In this document: one piece after another, positions 34,492 through 43,929 of the stretch
Layout: every line of letters starts with the position of its first letter
How positions within the stretch are numbered: the first letter of the stretch is position 1
Source: Bacillus proteolyticus
GTDB taxonomy: Bacteria > Bacillota > Bacilli > Bacillales > Bacillaceae_G
Direction of reading: 5' to 3'
Assembly: GCF_001884065.1 (NCBI RefSeq)
Contig: NZ_MACH01000072.1
Span: 1 to 64,000 of the forward strand
DNA: 64,000 nt
The notes under the pieces: model-generated
What the model was told of the DNA's origin: nothing
What the model saw: the letters and a program-made list of their open reading frames with translations, nothing else
Databases searched by the model: none
Translations under genes and position numbers: made by a program

Positions 34492-35913
34492 ATGATGGAT
34501 CAAAGCCAAGGATTAAAAAGGGAATTGAAAAGTCGGCACATATTTATGATTGCACTCGGAGGGGTTATTGGTACTGGGCTTTTTTTAGGATCCAGTTATA
34601 CAATTCATGAAGCTGGACCTGGAGGAGCAATTGTAGCGTATCTTGTCGGTGGATTTGTTATGTATTTAACGATGCTCTGTCTTGGAGAGTTAGCGGTTGC
34701 GATGCCTGATGCAGGATCGTATCAAACATATGCTACAAAACATATTTCACCTGCAGCGGGTTATGTAGTGGGATGGATGTCGTGGCTAAACTGGACGGCT
34801 ACGATAGGCATTGAATTAATTGCAGTTAGTATATTAATGAAACGTTGGTTTCCAGATGTATCATCATGGATTTGGTGCGTAGTGTTTGCCGTATTGCTCT
34901 TTGTTATTAATGCGTTATCTTCAAGAAGTTTTGCGGAGGTTGAATTCTGGTTTGCAAGTATTAAAGTAATTACAATTATTGCATTTATCATTTTAGGCGG
35001 GGCAGCAATGTTTGGTTTTCTAGATATGAAAGGAAATGAGCCAGCACCGATGTTTTCTAGCTTTACTGATTATGGTGGACTGTTCCCGAATGGATTATCA
35101 GCAATTTTAATTACGATGATTGCAGTTAATTTTTCCTTCCAAGGAACAGAACTAGTTGGTATCGCAGCTGGTGAGAGTGAAAATCCAGAGAAAACGATCC
35201 CGAAGGCAATTAATAATACAGTTTGGCGCATACTTGTTTTCTTTGTACTATCTATTTTTATTCTTGCGGGACTATTTCCTTGGCAGCAAGCAGGCGTGAT
35301 AGAAAGTCCATTCGTAGTTGTATTTGATAAAATTGGTATTCCTTATGCGGCTGATATTATAAATTTCGTTATTATTACAGCGGTACTATCAGTTGCGAAT
35401 TCAGGATTATATGCAACTTCCCGTATGCTATGGTCGATGTCTAATCAAGGAATGATTAGCCCGATTTTTGGTAAGTTATCTAAAAACGGTGTTCCTATCT
35501 ATGCATTGATTGTAAGCACGATTGTAGGGTGCCTCTCATTATTATCAGGTATCTATGCGGAAGATACAGTTTATTTGTGGCTTCTTTCCATTGCAGGGTT
35601 CGGAGCGATATTAGTTTGGGCATCTATTGCCCTATCTAATCTATTGGCTAGAAGGACATACGTAAAGCAGGGTGGGGATATTAAAGATTTGAAATTTAAA
35701 ACACCGCTGTATCCATTTGTGCCACTTCTCGCGTTAGTCTTAAATTTAACAGTAATTGTTGGCATGGCTTTTATTCCGGAACAAAGAATGGCATTGTATT
35801 GTGGTATTCCATTTATGATTGTTTGTTTACTGTTTTATCGTGCGACAAGAAATAAGGATAGCAAAATAGAACATACTGAAAAAGTAAATACGACAGAAGT
35901 AGAAAGTTTATAA
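34492..35913 (+). CDS. APC-family amino-acid permease (RocC/RocE-like)
   Basis: A 473-residue permease with twelve predicted membrane helices. The N-terminal RHIFMIALGGVIGTGLFLG motif and the NFSFQGTELVGIAAGES segment (near residue 216) are characteristic of the amino-acid/polyamine/organocation family. Its closest relatives in my memory are B. subtilis RocC and RocE, arginine/ornithine/proline-type permeases controlled by SigL and RocR. The sigma-54 promoter and activator upstream fit that pattern. Exact substrate unproven. Start at ATG 34492 or 34495 behind GGGGGGA. Confidence 0.82.
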   Translation: MMDQSQGLKRELKSRHIFMIALGGVIGTGLFLGSSYTIHEAGPGGAIVAYLVGGFVMYLTMLCLGELAVAMPDAGSYQTYATKHISPAAGYVVGWMSWLNWTATIGIELIAVSILMKRWFPDVSSWIWCVVFAVLLFVINALSSRSFAEVEFWFASIKVITIIAFIILGGAAMFGFLDMKGNEPAPMFSSFTDYGGLFPNGLSAILITMIAVNFSFQGTELVGIAAGESENPEKTIPKAINNTVWRILVFFVLSIFILAGLFPWQQAGVIESPFVVVFDKIGIPYAADIINFVIITAVLSVANSGLYATSRMLWSMSNQGMISPIFGKLSKNGVPIYALIVSTIVGCLSLLSGIYAEDTVYLWLLSIAGFGAILVWASIALSNLLARRTYVKQGGDIKDLKFKTPLYPFVPLLALVLNLTVIVGMAFIPEQRMALYCGIPFMIVCLLFYRATRNKDSKIEHTEKVNTTEVESL

Positions 35914-35939
35914 ATATATTCGAAACTTGTGCTTAATTT

Positions 35940-35973
35940 AGAGACTGTAGAATTGTAAACAGTCTCTTTTTTT
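35940..35973 (+). terminator. Terminator after the permease
   Basis: AGAGACTGT / ACAGTCTCT with a loop of about 10 nt, followed by seven T. Confidence 0.88.
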
Positions 35974-36021
35974 GTGAAAATAAAGCTGGAAACATACTAC
36001 GTATGCAAAGGGGAATTAGCA

Positions 36022-37296
36022 ATGAATCAAGAAGTTTCACAGCTATTAGAACAGATTGATTTACGAAAAGAGGAGCTACTAGAACTTACAAAAACTTTAA
36101 TTCGTTTTGAAACACCAGCACCGCCAGCGAGAAATACAAATGAGGCGCAAGAATTTGTTGCAGAGTTTCTAAAAAAACGACATTTTAGTATTGATAAATG
36201 GGATGTATATCCAAATGATCCGAATGTTGCTGGGGTAAAAAAAGGGACGGAAAGTGAGTTATATAAAAGTCTTATTATTAATGGCCATATGGATGTAGCT
36301 GAAGTATCAGTAGATGAGGCGTGGGAAACAAATCCGTTTGAGCCGTTTATAAAAGATGGTTGGTTAGTTGGGAGAGGCGCGGCAGATATGAAAGGTGGAC
36401 TAGCTGGAGCCTTATTTGCAATTCAGCTTTTAGAAGAAGCGGGAATTGAATTGCCAGGTGACCTAATGTTTCAATCGGTAATTGGAGAAGAAGTGGGAGA
36501 AGCCGGAACACTTCAATGTTGTAAGCGTGGATATGATGCTGATTTTGCAGTAGTAGTTGATACAAGTAATTTACATATGCAAGGGCAGGGCGGCGTAATT
36601 ACTGGATGGATTACAGTGAAAAGCCCACAAACGTTTCATGATGCAACACGTAGACAGATGATTCATGCTGGAGGACGTTTATTTGGAGCGAGTGCTATTG
36701 AGAAAATGATGAAAATTGTTCAAAGCTTACAGGAGTTAGAGCGTCATTGGGCAGTAATGAAAACGTATGAAGGATATCCATCAGGGGCGACAACAATTAA
36801 TCCTGCTGTCATTGAAGGGGGGCGTCATGCAGCATTTATTGCGGATGAGTGCCGGTTATGGATAACAGTACACTTTTATCCAAATGAAACGCATGAACAA
36901 ATAATAGAAGAAATAGAAGAGTATTTAGGAAAAGTGGCAGCAGCAGATCCATGGTTAAGCGAGAACCCACTACAATTTAAGTGGGGCGGAGAATCAATGA
37001 TTGTTGATCGGGGTGAAATTTTTCCCTCTTTAGAAGTAGATAGTAGTCATCTGGCTATTCAGAAACTAAGTTCTGCACATGAATATATATTACAGAAAGT
37101 CGCAACTTTAGATATGTCTGCTACAGTAACTGATGGCGGATGGTTTAGTGAGTTTAACATTCCAGCTGTAATTTACGGACCAGGTACATTAGAAGAAGCT
37201 CATTCAATAAATGAGAAAGTTGAAGTTGAGCAGTTAATTGAATTTACAAAAGTAATAACAGCGTTTATATATGAATGGTGTCATACGAAAAAATAG
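36022..37296 (+). CDS. M20-family deacylase (YlmB-like; annotated elsewhere as ArgE/DapE)
   Basis: A 424-residue zinc-dependent M20 peptidase/deacylase. The metal ligands and catalytic residues are in GHMDV (near residue 95), GRGAADMKGG (near 120) and GEEVGEAGT (near 155), with a dimerisation domain inserted and a C-terminal GPGTLEEAHSINE. It resembles B. subtilis YlmB, an N-formyl-aminopyrimidine deformylase of thiamin salvage; generic annotation pipelines call such proteins acetylornithine deacetylase. No TPP riboswitch is visible upstream, so a role in amino-acid metabolism remains possible. ATG at 36022 with AAAGGGGAA. Confidence 0.7.
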   Translation: MNQEVSQLLEQIDLRKEELLELTKTLIRFETPAPPARNTNEAQEFVAEFLKKRHFSIDKWDVYPNDPNVAGVKKGTESELYKSLIINGHMDVAEVSVDEAWETNPFEPFIKDGWLVGRGAADMKGGLAGALFAIQLLEEAGIELPGDLMFQSVIGEEVGEAGTLQCCKRGYDADFAVVVDTSNLHMQGQGGVITGWITVKSPQTFHDATRRQMIHAGGRLFGASAIEKMMKIVQSLQELERHWAVMKTYEGYPSGATTINPAVIEGGRHAAFIADECRLWITVHFYPNETHEQIIEEIEEYLGKVAAADPWLSENPLQFKWGGESMIVDRGEIFPSLEVDSSHLAIQKLSSAHEYILQKVATLDMSATVTDGGWFSEFNIPAVIYGPGTLEEAHSINEKVEVEQLIEFTKVITAFIYEWCHTKK

Positions 37297-37306
37297 ATGA
37301 GTATGT

Positions 37307-37343
37307 TGAAATCGTACAGGTATGTATACTTGTACGATTTTTT
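37307..37343 (+). terminator. Terminator after the M20 gene
   Basis: AAATCGTACA / TGTACGATTTTTT with a loop that itself contains GTATGTATAC. Confidence 0.85.
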
Positions 37344-37395
37344 AGTGAACCATTTCAGAGTTGAATAGAAACAACTGAAATAGCTCTTTATTTTT

Positions 37396-38049
37396 CTATG
37401 TCTTTCGTTTTAATTCGATTAATTTCTCTTTTGCTAATTCAACAGCAATCGCATCATCTAAATAACCAATTGGAAAGAGATAATCGGGGATAATATCTGT
37501 TGATAAAATGAAATACAATAATGCGCCTCCGAGAACCGCACGTTCTTCGTTTGAAATAGTCTCATTGCAAAATTGTTGATACATATCTGTTAATTGTTCA
37601 ATAAAAGGACCAGCGCTATCAATTTGTTCTAATTTACTTGCGAAACTTTCGTGAATACGTTTTTCACCTTCTGTTGTTTGAGCATAGCGTTCATAGTTTT
37701 CAAGTTCTTGTTTTACGCGCGTTGTTGTGTAGTCGAAATCAAATAAGTTAGAGGATTGCAGAGTTTGCTGAATTGTATCAAGAGATGTGTACATATCCGT
37801 CTTTTCTTTATTTATGTGAGGAGAATCAGGATACATCGCATCAAATAACAATTGAGGTGGAACTTGAAGACACTCAGCAAATTTTTGCAGATGTTTTTGT
37901 TTTGGCGGTTGTTTGCCATTTATAATTCTTGAGATTGTAGCAGGATCGATATTTGTAAGTATTCCTAGCTGTCGCATTGATAAGGCACGTTCTTTTAAAA
38001 GTTTTTTTATTAATGTACCAAGTCGATCGTTTGGGTTTTCTTTAGGCAT
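37396..38049 (-). CDS. XRE-type regulator fused to a DUF1232 membrane domain
   Basis: A 217-residue two-domain protein. Residues 8-70 form an XRE/Cro-type helix-turn-helix (MRQLGILTNIDPATISRIINGK). The last 50 residues match DUF1232 (LLYFILSTDIIPDYLFPIGYLDDAIAV), a short hydrophobic motif with a conserved DxIPD. The linker is helical. DUF1232 alone is common, whereas joined to a DNA-binding domain it suggests a membrane-associated or membrane-stress-sensing repressor. ATG at 38049 with AAGGAG; a further 14-codon extension lacks a ribosome site. It is divergent from ytaF. Confidence 0.75.
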   Translation of the reverse strand: MPKENPNDRLGTLIKKLLKERALSMRQLGILTNIDPATISRIINGKQPPKQKHLQKFAECLQVPPQLLFDAMYPDSPHINKEKTDMYTSLDTIQQTLQSSNLFDFDYTTTRVKQELENYERYAQTTEGEKRIHESFASKLEQIDSAGPFIEQLTDMYQQFCNETISNEERAVLGGALLYFILSTDIIPDYLFPIGYLDDAIAVELAKEKLIELKRKT

Positions 38050-38178
38050 AGTGAAGGCACTCCTTTTTATTGTTGAAAAAATGTTGAGCATTTATTACAA
38101 GTATATGAAACAGACAGGCACAGTTGCTCAACATTTTCATAATATACATGGAAATATGAGAAAAGGGGTGACTGTACT

Positions 38179-38790
38179 ATGAGTACGGCAAGTTTATTTT
38201 CAATTCTTTTAATTGGAATTGCGTCCAATTTAGATAATGCAGGTGTTGGGATTGCGTATGGTATTCGTAAAATTCGAATTTCGTGGTTTAACAATTTTAT
38301 CATCGCATTTTTTGGATTTTCATTTACTTTACTAGCTGGATTTTTTGGGAATTGGATTGCATTATATATTTCGGAGTTTACAGCAAACCTTATTGGAGCA
38401 ATTGTTTTAGGAATAATTGGGGTATTTATTTTATGTCAGCCTTTCTTGAGTCAAAAAGACACCGTAGAATTTAAGGATGGTAGTGTACTTATGGGGATTT
38501 TGCGTGATCCAGAAAAAGCAGATTTTGATGGTTCTAAAACAATTGGTTTTTCTGAAGCAATTGTTTTAGGAGTTGCATTATCTATAAATAATATTGCAGG
38601 TGGATTTGATGCTGGAGTAACAAATTTAAATCTTTGGCTTACAGCATGTATTTCTGGGGTGTTTAGTTTTATTTGTATTAGTGGTTTTGTGTATGTAGGA
38701 AAACGATTTTTAGCTGAATACTTAGGGAAATGGGCGACTATAATTGCAGGCGTTTTATTAATTCTCATTGGGATAGACCAATTGTTGTAA
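38179..38790 (+). CDS. ytaF: Sporulation membrane protein YtaF (MntP-like)
   Basis: A 203-residue protein of about six membrane helices with two pseudo-repeats: SNLDNAGVGIAYGIRKIRI near residue 16 and LSINNIAGGFDAGVTNLNL near 135. This matches the YtaF family, related to MntP manganese exporters through the conserved Asp/Asn in the DNAG/NNIA motifs. In B. subtilis YtaF is produced during sporulation. Transport function is inferred only. ATG with AAAAGGGGTGA upstream. Confidence 0.82.
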   Translation: MSTASLFSILLIGIASNLDNAGVGIAYGIRKIRISWFNNFIIAFFGFSFTLLAGFFGNWIALYISEFTANLIGAIVLGIIGVFILCQPFLSQKDTVEFKDGSVLMGILRDPEKADFDGSKTIGFSEAIVLGVALSINNIAGGFDAGVTNLNLWLTACISGVFSFICISGFVYVGKRFLAEYLGKWATIIAGVLLILIGIDQLL

Positions 38791-38905
38791 GAAGAATAGA
38801 ATACAATGTTCGAGTATTTCCTTGGAAATTTGGTAAGGGATTGCATATATCGACATACTTCTCTTCATACTAATACTGATTTCTTTTAAAGAAAGGGGGA
38901 TCCGT

Positions 38906-39064
38906 ATGGGACGTGGGAAAGCATTTGATCATAAGAAAAAAGGGCATGATCATCAACCGCCTAAAGGTGCTCATATTCATAAAGATGTAAATGAGCATAC
39001 ATTAGAAGAGGAAGAATTACCTGTTAATATTGAAACGTATAAAAATAGTTTAAAAAAACATTAA
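38906..39064 (+). CDS. Small His/Lys-rich protein (52 aa)
   Basis: A 52-residue ORF with an AAAGGGGGA ribosome site and an immediate terminator. The N-terminal half is basic and histidine-rich (HKKKGHDHQPPKGAHIHKD), the C-terminal half acidic and then basic. Histidine spacing could bind metal, but there is no further evidence. I do not recognise a named family. Confidence 0.6.
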   Translation: MGRGKAFDHKKKGHDHQPPKGAHIHKDVNEHTLEEEELPVNIETYKNSLKKH

Positions 39065-39092
39065 AAGCACCTACATAGGTGCTTTTTTAACG
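39063..39092. terminator. Bidirectional terminator
   Basis: AAAGCACCTA / TAGGTGCTTTTTT with a CA loop; overlaps the end of the convergent 113-residue gene. Confidence 0.85.
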
Positions 39093-39428
39093 TATATCTT
39101 CAATTAATTGTTCCGATTCTTCATGCATACTGTACTCACTTAATACTTGGATGCAAAGCCACTTTAATTCTTCGATAGTATGCTCAAGTTCTTCAGGAAG
39201 CACATGATGAATGTCTTCAAGTCCCATTCCGAAATGAATAAGCTCTAGTACTTGATCATCGATGTTCCGATCCATTAATAATTCAAGCACCTCTAAATTG
39301 AATATGTATCGGTGAGCTTCATCGAGTGAAACAACTTTTAACTTCAAGCTTTCTACAATACTCAATATAAAAAGAAGAATTGTTTTTTCAAGAACAGGTT
39401 GTTTTTCCATTTGAAATATCAGTTTCAT
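39087..39428 (-). CDS. Conserved hypothetical protein (DUF3969-like)
   Basis: A 113-residue helical, acidic protein (ETILLFILSIVESL-like start after residue 13, then MGLEDIHHVLPEELEHTIEELK). It looks like DUF3969-type uncharacterised proteins of Bacillus, but that match is from memory and uncertain. No catalytic motif. Strong GGAGGTG ribosome site. Confidence 0.6.
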   Translation of the reverse strand: MKLIFQMEKQPVLEKTILLFILSIVESLKLKVVSLDEAHRYIFNLEVLELLMDRNIDDQVLELIHFGMGLEDIHHVLPEELEHTIEELKWLCIQVLSEYSMHEESEQLIEDIR

Positions 39429-39566
39429 CTTTTACACCTCCACATATAGCGTTAGGTTGTACTATATTATTCAGGAGGGGGGAGCAAATATGCATAATAA
39501 AGCGAAACTTTCATTATTGTTTTTATTTTGTTATTAATGATTGGTGAAACTAAATTTTTCGTGAAA

Positions 39567-39592
39567 TAAAAAATCCTGCTAGTATAGCAGGA
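39567..39592 (-). terminator. Terminator of glutaminase gene
   Basis: ATCCTGCTA / TAGCAGGAT with A-rich DNA on the left, which is the U-tract of the minus-strand RNA. Confidence 0.8.
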
Positions 39593-39604
39593 TAACTTCC
39601 GAAA

Positions 39605-40534
39605 TTAAAATATACTCCAGCCTTCTTGGGCAGAAAGTAATTCAAGAATTTTAAAACCAGCGATACTATTTCCGTTTGCATCTAAAGCGGGTCCGAAAAT
39701 GCCGATTCCCATTTCGCCTTTTACGCAGCCGAAAATACCGCCCGCTACACCACTTTTTGCAGGGATTCCAACGCGAATTGCAAATTCACCAGATTCATTA
39801 TACATCCCGCAAGTAACCATAAATGTTTTACAAATTTTTGTAATATGTTTAGGGATAATTTGTTTTTTCTTGTATGGATCGTAGCCATCCATTGCAAAAA
39901 TTAAGCCAATACGTGCTAAATCGATACAATTTACTTCAACTGCACATTGACGAGTGTATAAATCCATAAGTTCTTCAATGTCACAATCTATAATGCCGTT
40001 TTGTTTCATATAGTAACAAAGTGAACGGTTTAAGTAAGCAGTCTCTAATTCTGAATTGGCAACTTTAGAAGAATAGTTAATTGTAGGATTATCTGTTATT
40101 TCACGTGCAAAATGAAGAATACGCTCCATTTTTTCTTCGTTATTTTTTCCTGCCAACATGCTTGTAATAGCTAGTGCACCTGCATTAATCATTGGATTAA
40201 GAGGTTTGGAAGGACTTGTCGTTTCTAACTTAATAATAGAATTAAAAGGATCACCAGTTGGCTCCATTCCAACTTTAGAAAATACATATTCTTCACCACG
40301 ATCTAAAAGGGCAAGTGCAAGTGTAATTACTTTGGAAATACTTTGAAGAGTAAATAGTGTTTGTGAGTTGCCAGCATGGATATATTCTGTTTCTTTATGG
40401 AAAATGGCAATCCCTAAATCATCTGGATTTGCATTTCCTAGTTCGGGGATATAAGTAGCAAGCTTTCCTTTTTTCGTATATGGTTTTACTTGTTCTAACA
40501 ACTGTTGTAAGTTGTTTGTTTCAATGCACTGCAT
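39605..40534 (-). CDS. glsA: Glutaminase
   Basis: A 309-residue glutaminase of the serine-beta-lactamase-like fold, converting glutamine to glutamate and ammonia. The catalytic SxxK is in TLQSISKV near residue 63, with [10 protein letters not shown] near 111 and the conserved [16 protein letters not shown] near 260. Length is typical of GlsA/YbgJ. No partner permease is adjacent (in B. subtilis it pairs with glnT). The start has TAGGAGCG upstream. It shares its promoter region with the divergent PTS permease gene. Confidence 0.9.
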   Translation of the reverse strand: MQCIETNNLQQLLEQVKPYTKKGKLATYIPELGNANPDDLGIAIFHKETEYIHAGNSQTLFTLQSISKVITLALALLDRGEEYVFSKVGMEPTGDPFNSIIKLETTSPSKPLNPMINAGALAITSMLAGKNNEEKMERILHFAREITDNPTINYSSKVANSELETAYLNRSLCYYMKQNGIIDCDIEELMDLYTRQCAVEVNCIDLARIGLIFAMDGYDPYKKKQIIPKHITKICKTFMVTCGMYNESGEFAIRVGIPAKSGVAGGIFGCVKGEMGIGIFGPALDANGNSIAGFKILELLSAQEGWSIF

Positions 40535-40857
40535 AGTACCAACGCTCCTATTTCGAATTAACTAAGTTTACTTTTCCCGATATGCTCAGAAATAAATAAT
40601 AACATGAAAAAGTGGAATGATAAAACGAAAGTTATTTGTGCTATAATAAGTTTTTTTGTCTGTATATTGTGTAGCTAACAAGGAGAATTTCCCTTTTATA
40701 TAACAGTTTGGAAATAGAAAACTTATCCATAAAAAGTTCGAAAATAAAAACTACACATCTATACAACTATATGTTATTATGATTATGTAATAGAAAGCGT
40801 TTTCTAAGGCGTACTTATAATGATAACGATTTCATAAATTTGATAGGGGGAATTAAA
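40535..40857. promoter_or_regulatory. Divergent intergenic region, glsA / N-acetylglucosamine PTS
   Basis: About 320 bp of AT-rich DNA with promoters for both neighbours and a cre site at its right side. No small ORF with a ribosome site was found. Confidence 0.5.
40792..40805. promoter_or_regulatory. Catabolite-responsive element (cre)
   Basis: AGAAAGCGTTTTCT is a near-palindrome matching the CcpA cre consensus (TGNAANCGNTNNCA type) in its core. It is 52 bp before the PTS gene start, so it likely mediates carbon-catabolite control. Confidence 0.65.
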
Positions 40858-42351
40858 ATGTTGCAGTTTTTACAACGTATTGGTAAAGCGTTAATGCTTC
40901 CAATCGCCGTACTACCAGCAGCAGGATTATTGCTTCGTTTAGGACAAGAAGACGTATTTAATATTCCTGTTATGGCACAGGCCGGTGCAGCAATTTTTGA
41001 TAATTTAGCACTTATTTTTGCAATTGGTGTTGCAATCGGTTTGTCTATTGATGGTAGTGGAGCAGCAGGACTTGCTGGGGCAATCGGATATCTTGTTTTA
41101 CAAAATACAACGAACGCTCTAAGTAAGGCATATTCAGCAGCGGAGCTGAATGATAAATTAAAAAGTGTTCAGGATTTAGTAGGTTCAGTAGATCCAACTA
41201 AATTAGCAGATACAATGACAAAAGTTTCAAAAGCAGCGGCGTTAACGCCAAAAATAAATATGGCCATACTTGGTGGTATTATTGCTGGGGTTGTTGCTGG
41301 ATTACTATATAACAAATTCCATAAGATTAAATTACCAGAATGGTTAGGTTTCTTTGCGGGGAAACGTTTCGTACCAATCATTACTTCTATTGTAATGCTT
41401 CTTTTAGGATTAGTATTCGGTCAAATTTGGCCAACAATTCAAAGTGGTATTGATGCGGTAGCACACGGCATCGTGAACTTAGGGTCAGTTGGTGCTGGTT
41501 TATTCGGATTATTAAACCGTTTATTAATCCCAATCGGTTTACACCATGTAATGAACACATACTTCTGGTTTGTACTTGGTGACTTTACAAATGCAGCTGG
41601 TGATATCGTTCATGGTGATATTGCACGCTTCTTTGCAAAAGATCCATCAGCAGGTATGTTCATGACTGGTTTCTTCCCAATCATGATGTTCGGTTTACCA
41701 GCAGCGTGTTTCGCAATGATTGCGGCTGCTAAACCAGAGAAGCGTAAAATGGTTACAGGTATGTTAGGTGGTCTAGCATTAACTTCATTCTTAACTGGTA
41801 TTACAGAACCGATTGAATTCTCATTCATGTTCTTATCACCAGTATTATACGGTATTCATGCAGTATTAACAGGTCTTTCTTTATTCATTACAACAACACT
41901 TGGCATTCACGATGGCTTCTCATTTAGTGCCGGTGCAATCGATTACGTTTTAAACTTTGGCATTGCAACAAAACCAGTATTGCTAGCGGGAATCGGTTTA
42001 ATTTACGCAGCAATTTACTTCGTAGTATTCTACTTCTTAATTAAGAAGTTCGATTTAAAAACTCCTGGTCGTGAAGATGACGATGAGTTAGCTGAAGAGG
42101 GTGATGCACCAGTTGCAGGTTCAATTGGTGAAACTTACGTAGCAGCTTTAGGTGGAAAAGAAAACTTAACAGTTATTGATAACTGTGCAACACGTCTACG
42201 CTTACAAGTGAAAGATGCTGGTCAAGTAAATGAAGCAGCATTAAAACGTGCTGGTGCAAAAGGTGTTATGAAATTAAGTAACACAAGTGTACAAGTTATC
42301 GTGGGTACAAATGTTGAATCTGTTGCCGATGATATGAAAAAACACGTATAA
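40858..42351 (+). CDS. nagP: PTS permease, N-acetylglucosamine-specific IIBC component
   Basis: A 497-residue phosphotransferase system permease. The IIC domain (about 1-405) has ten or so hydrophobic segments and matches NagE/NagP features: QRIGKALMLPIAVLP at the start, GKRFVPI, FTNAAG followed by HGDIARF, TEPIEF near 310. A TPGRED linker leads to the IIB domain with the phosphorylated Cys in NCATRLRLQ near 444. No IIA domain is present, so an external IIA is needed. It imports and phosphorylates GlcNAc. ATG at 40858 with TAGGGGG. A cre site lies upstream. Confidence 0.83.
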   Translation: MLQFLQRIGKALMLPIAVLPAAGLLLRLGQEDVFNIPVMAQAGAAIFDNLALIFAIGVAIGLSIDGSGAAGLAGAIGYLVLQNTTNALSKAYSAAELNDKLKSVQDLVGSVDPTKLADTMTKVSKAAALTPKINMAILGGIIAGVVAGLLYNKFHKIKLPEWLGFFAGKRFVPIITSIVMLLLGLVFGQIWPTIQSGIDAVAHGIVNLGSVGAGLFGLLNRLLIPIGLHHVMNTYFWFVLGDFTNAAGDIVHGDIARFFAKDPSAGMFMTGFFPIMMFGLPAACFAMIAAAKPEKRKMVTGMLGGLALTSFLTGITEPIEFSFMFLSPVLYGIHAVLTGLSLFITTTLGIHDGFSFSAGAIDYVLNFGIATKPVLLAGIGLIYAAIYFVVFYFLIKKFDLKTPGREDDDELAEEGDAPVAGSIGETYVAALGGKENLTVIDNCATRLRLQVKDAGQVNEAALKRAGAKGVMKLSNTSVQVIVGTNVESVADDMKKHV

Positions 42352-42360
42352 ATAGTTAGA

Positions 42361-42418
42361 TAAGAGGATATCCAAAAAGATTGATAACACCAGTCTTTTA
42401 CAGGATATCCTCTTTTAT
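42361..42418 (+). terminator. Terminator after the PTS gene
   Basis: AAGAGGATATCC / GGATATCCTCTT with an internal second stem, followed by TTATT. Confidence 0.8.
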
Positions 42419-42615
42419 TATGTTGAAATTTTAAAGGGAATCTTACTTTTGTAAATTTTCTTTTTCTTTTTTATACATATAGGTTGGTAATATGTTCAGC
42501 GCGTGATAAAGTAGGGATGACATAGAATGGAGTGTCTATAATCTACTGAAATGATTTGAAAAAAGTCTTGTGTAGATGAATTAAATTATCGGTAAATAAG
42601 GGGAAAAGGGTAATC

Positions 42616-43866
42616 ATGGATCAGGAAAAAAATACTGTTAGTGGGAAAGTACGTCGTCCGTTTGTATACATAAAAAGAACAATCATTCTCGTCCTACTAT
42701 GTTCACTTGTATATTTCATGTATACAAAAATTGTTGCGCATAATAAAAAAGAGGAAACTTTAAAAGCAGTAGCAGAAATGAAGAAGCAAGAAGAGATAAA
42801 AAAGCAAGAAGAAATGAAAAGACAAGAAGCTGAAAAACAAAGAAAACAAAAAGAACAGGAAGAACAGATAAAGCAGGCGCAAGTTATAGAGAAACCTGCT
42901 GAAGGGCCGCCTCAAGAAATTAATGAAAACGCTCAATTGGATCAATATTTACAAAACACAGGATTTAGTGGGACAGCTGTTATTGTGAAGAACGGAAAAG
43001 TTCTTTTGAATAAAGGATACGGTATGGCGAACAAAGAGAAGCAAGTACCGAATAATTCAGAAACGACCTTTTATATTGGCTCTATTTCAAAGGCATTTGT
43101 AGCGACTACTATTATGCAACTCAAAGATCAAAATAAATTACAGGTAGAGGATACGATTGCAAAGTATATTCCAGATTTCCCTCAAGGTAATAGCATTCAA
43201 CTAAAACATCTATTAACACATACATCAGGGATTCCGGAATATGAGCAGGGAACAGAGGATATTTCTCATGAGGAACTGATAAAGCGGATAGGCAATCAAA
43301 AGCGTATTGCAGGCCCAGGAGAGAAATGGAAGTATTCAGATTCGAACTACTCTATACTTGCCTACATTGCCGAAAAGGTAAGTGGACAACCATTAGAAGA
43401 ATATATTGAACAACATATTTTTGCTATTGCTGGTATGAAGCATTCTGGTTTTGGTAAAGCGTTAGAACAAACAAGATTCCCATCAACGGGTTATAAAATA
43501 GTAAATAATAATATGACAACACCTAACATTCCGAGCATGTCACAACTATATGGTTGTGGTGATATATATACGAGCGCACATGATTTATATTTATTTAATG
43601 AAGCACTATTCTCTGGAAAATTAATTTCAAAAGAGAGTTATAATCAAATGTTTACTGCCGTCAAAAAAGATTACGGATTTGGCTGGTATGTTGATCCGGG
43701 CAGTTATTCAAATCATGGTGTAATGCCAGGTTGGAATTGCTTAAATGGATTTAGTAAAAATGGTAGTGTATATGTTGTTTTATTATCTAACATTCAAAAT
43801 AACATTAAATCGTTTGGTAAAGTGAATAACGATATTTATACGATGTTACGAAATATTGAAGTGTAA
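42616..43866 (+). CDS. Membrane-anchored beta-lactamase-fold serine hydrolase
   Basis: A 416-residue protein. A single N-terminal transmembrane helix (about 16-36) is followed by a very charged K/E/Q coiled coil (residues about 50-95, KKQEEMKRQEAEKQRKQKE), then a class C beta-lactamase/penicillin-binding-protein fold facing outside. The catalytic SxxK is Ser156-Lys159 (GSISKAF), the YxN-type motif is YSDSNYS near 241, and a HxG (NHGVMPG) lies near 366. Probably a D-amino-acid peptidase or esterase at the wall; a true beta-lactamase is unlikely. It is a monocistronic unit with its own terminator. Confidence 0.8.
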   Translation: MDQEKNTVSGKVRRPFVYIKRTIILVLLCSLVYFMYTKIVAHNKKEETLKAVAEMKKQEEIKKQEEMKRQEAEKQRKQKEQEEQIKQAQVIEKPAEGPPQEINENAQLDQYLQNTGFSGTAVIVKNGKVLLNKGYGMANKEKQVPNNSETTFYIGSISKAFVATTIMQLKDQNKLQVEDTIAKYIPDFPQGNSIQLKHLLTHTSGIPEYEQGTEDISHEELIKRIGNQKRIAGPGEKWKYSDSNYSILAYIAEKVSGQPLEEYIEQHIFAIAGMKHSGFGKALEQTRFPSTGYKIVNNNMTTPNIPSMSQLYGCGDIYTSAHDLYLFNEALFSGKLISKESYNQMFTAVKKDYGFGWYVDPGSYSNHGVMPGWNCLNGFSKNGSVYVVLLSNIQNNIKSFGKVNNDIYTMLRNIEV

Positions 43867-43897
43867 AAGACTATCCCTTTTGGATAGTCTTTTTTTA
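43864..43897 (+). terminator. Terminator after the serine hydrolase
   Basis: AAAGACTATCC / GGATAGTCTTTTTTT with a CTTTT loop. Confidence 0.87.
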
Positions 43898-43929
43898 TTG
43901 AGGAAGTGTATGTGCAATGGGATAATGAA

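Noticed and set aside
35914-36021. TPP riboswitch before the YlmB-like gene
   Set aside because: Only about 100 bp are available, occupied by the permease terminator; no thi-box motif is visible.
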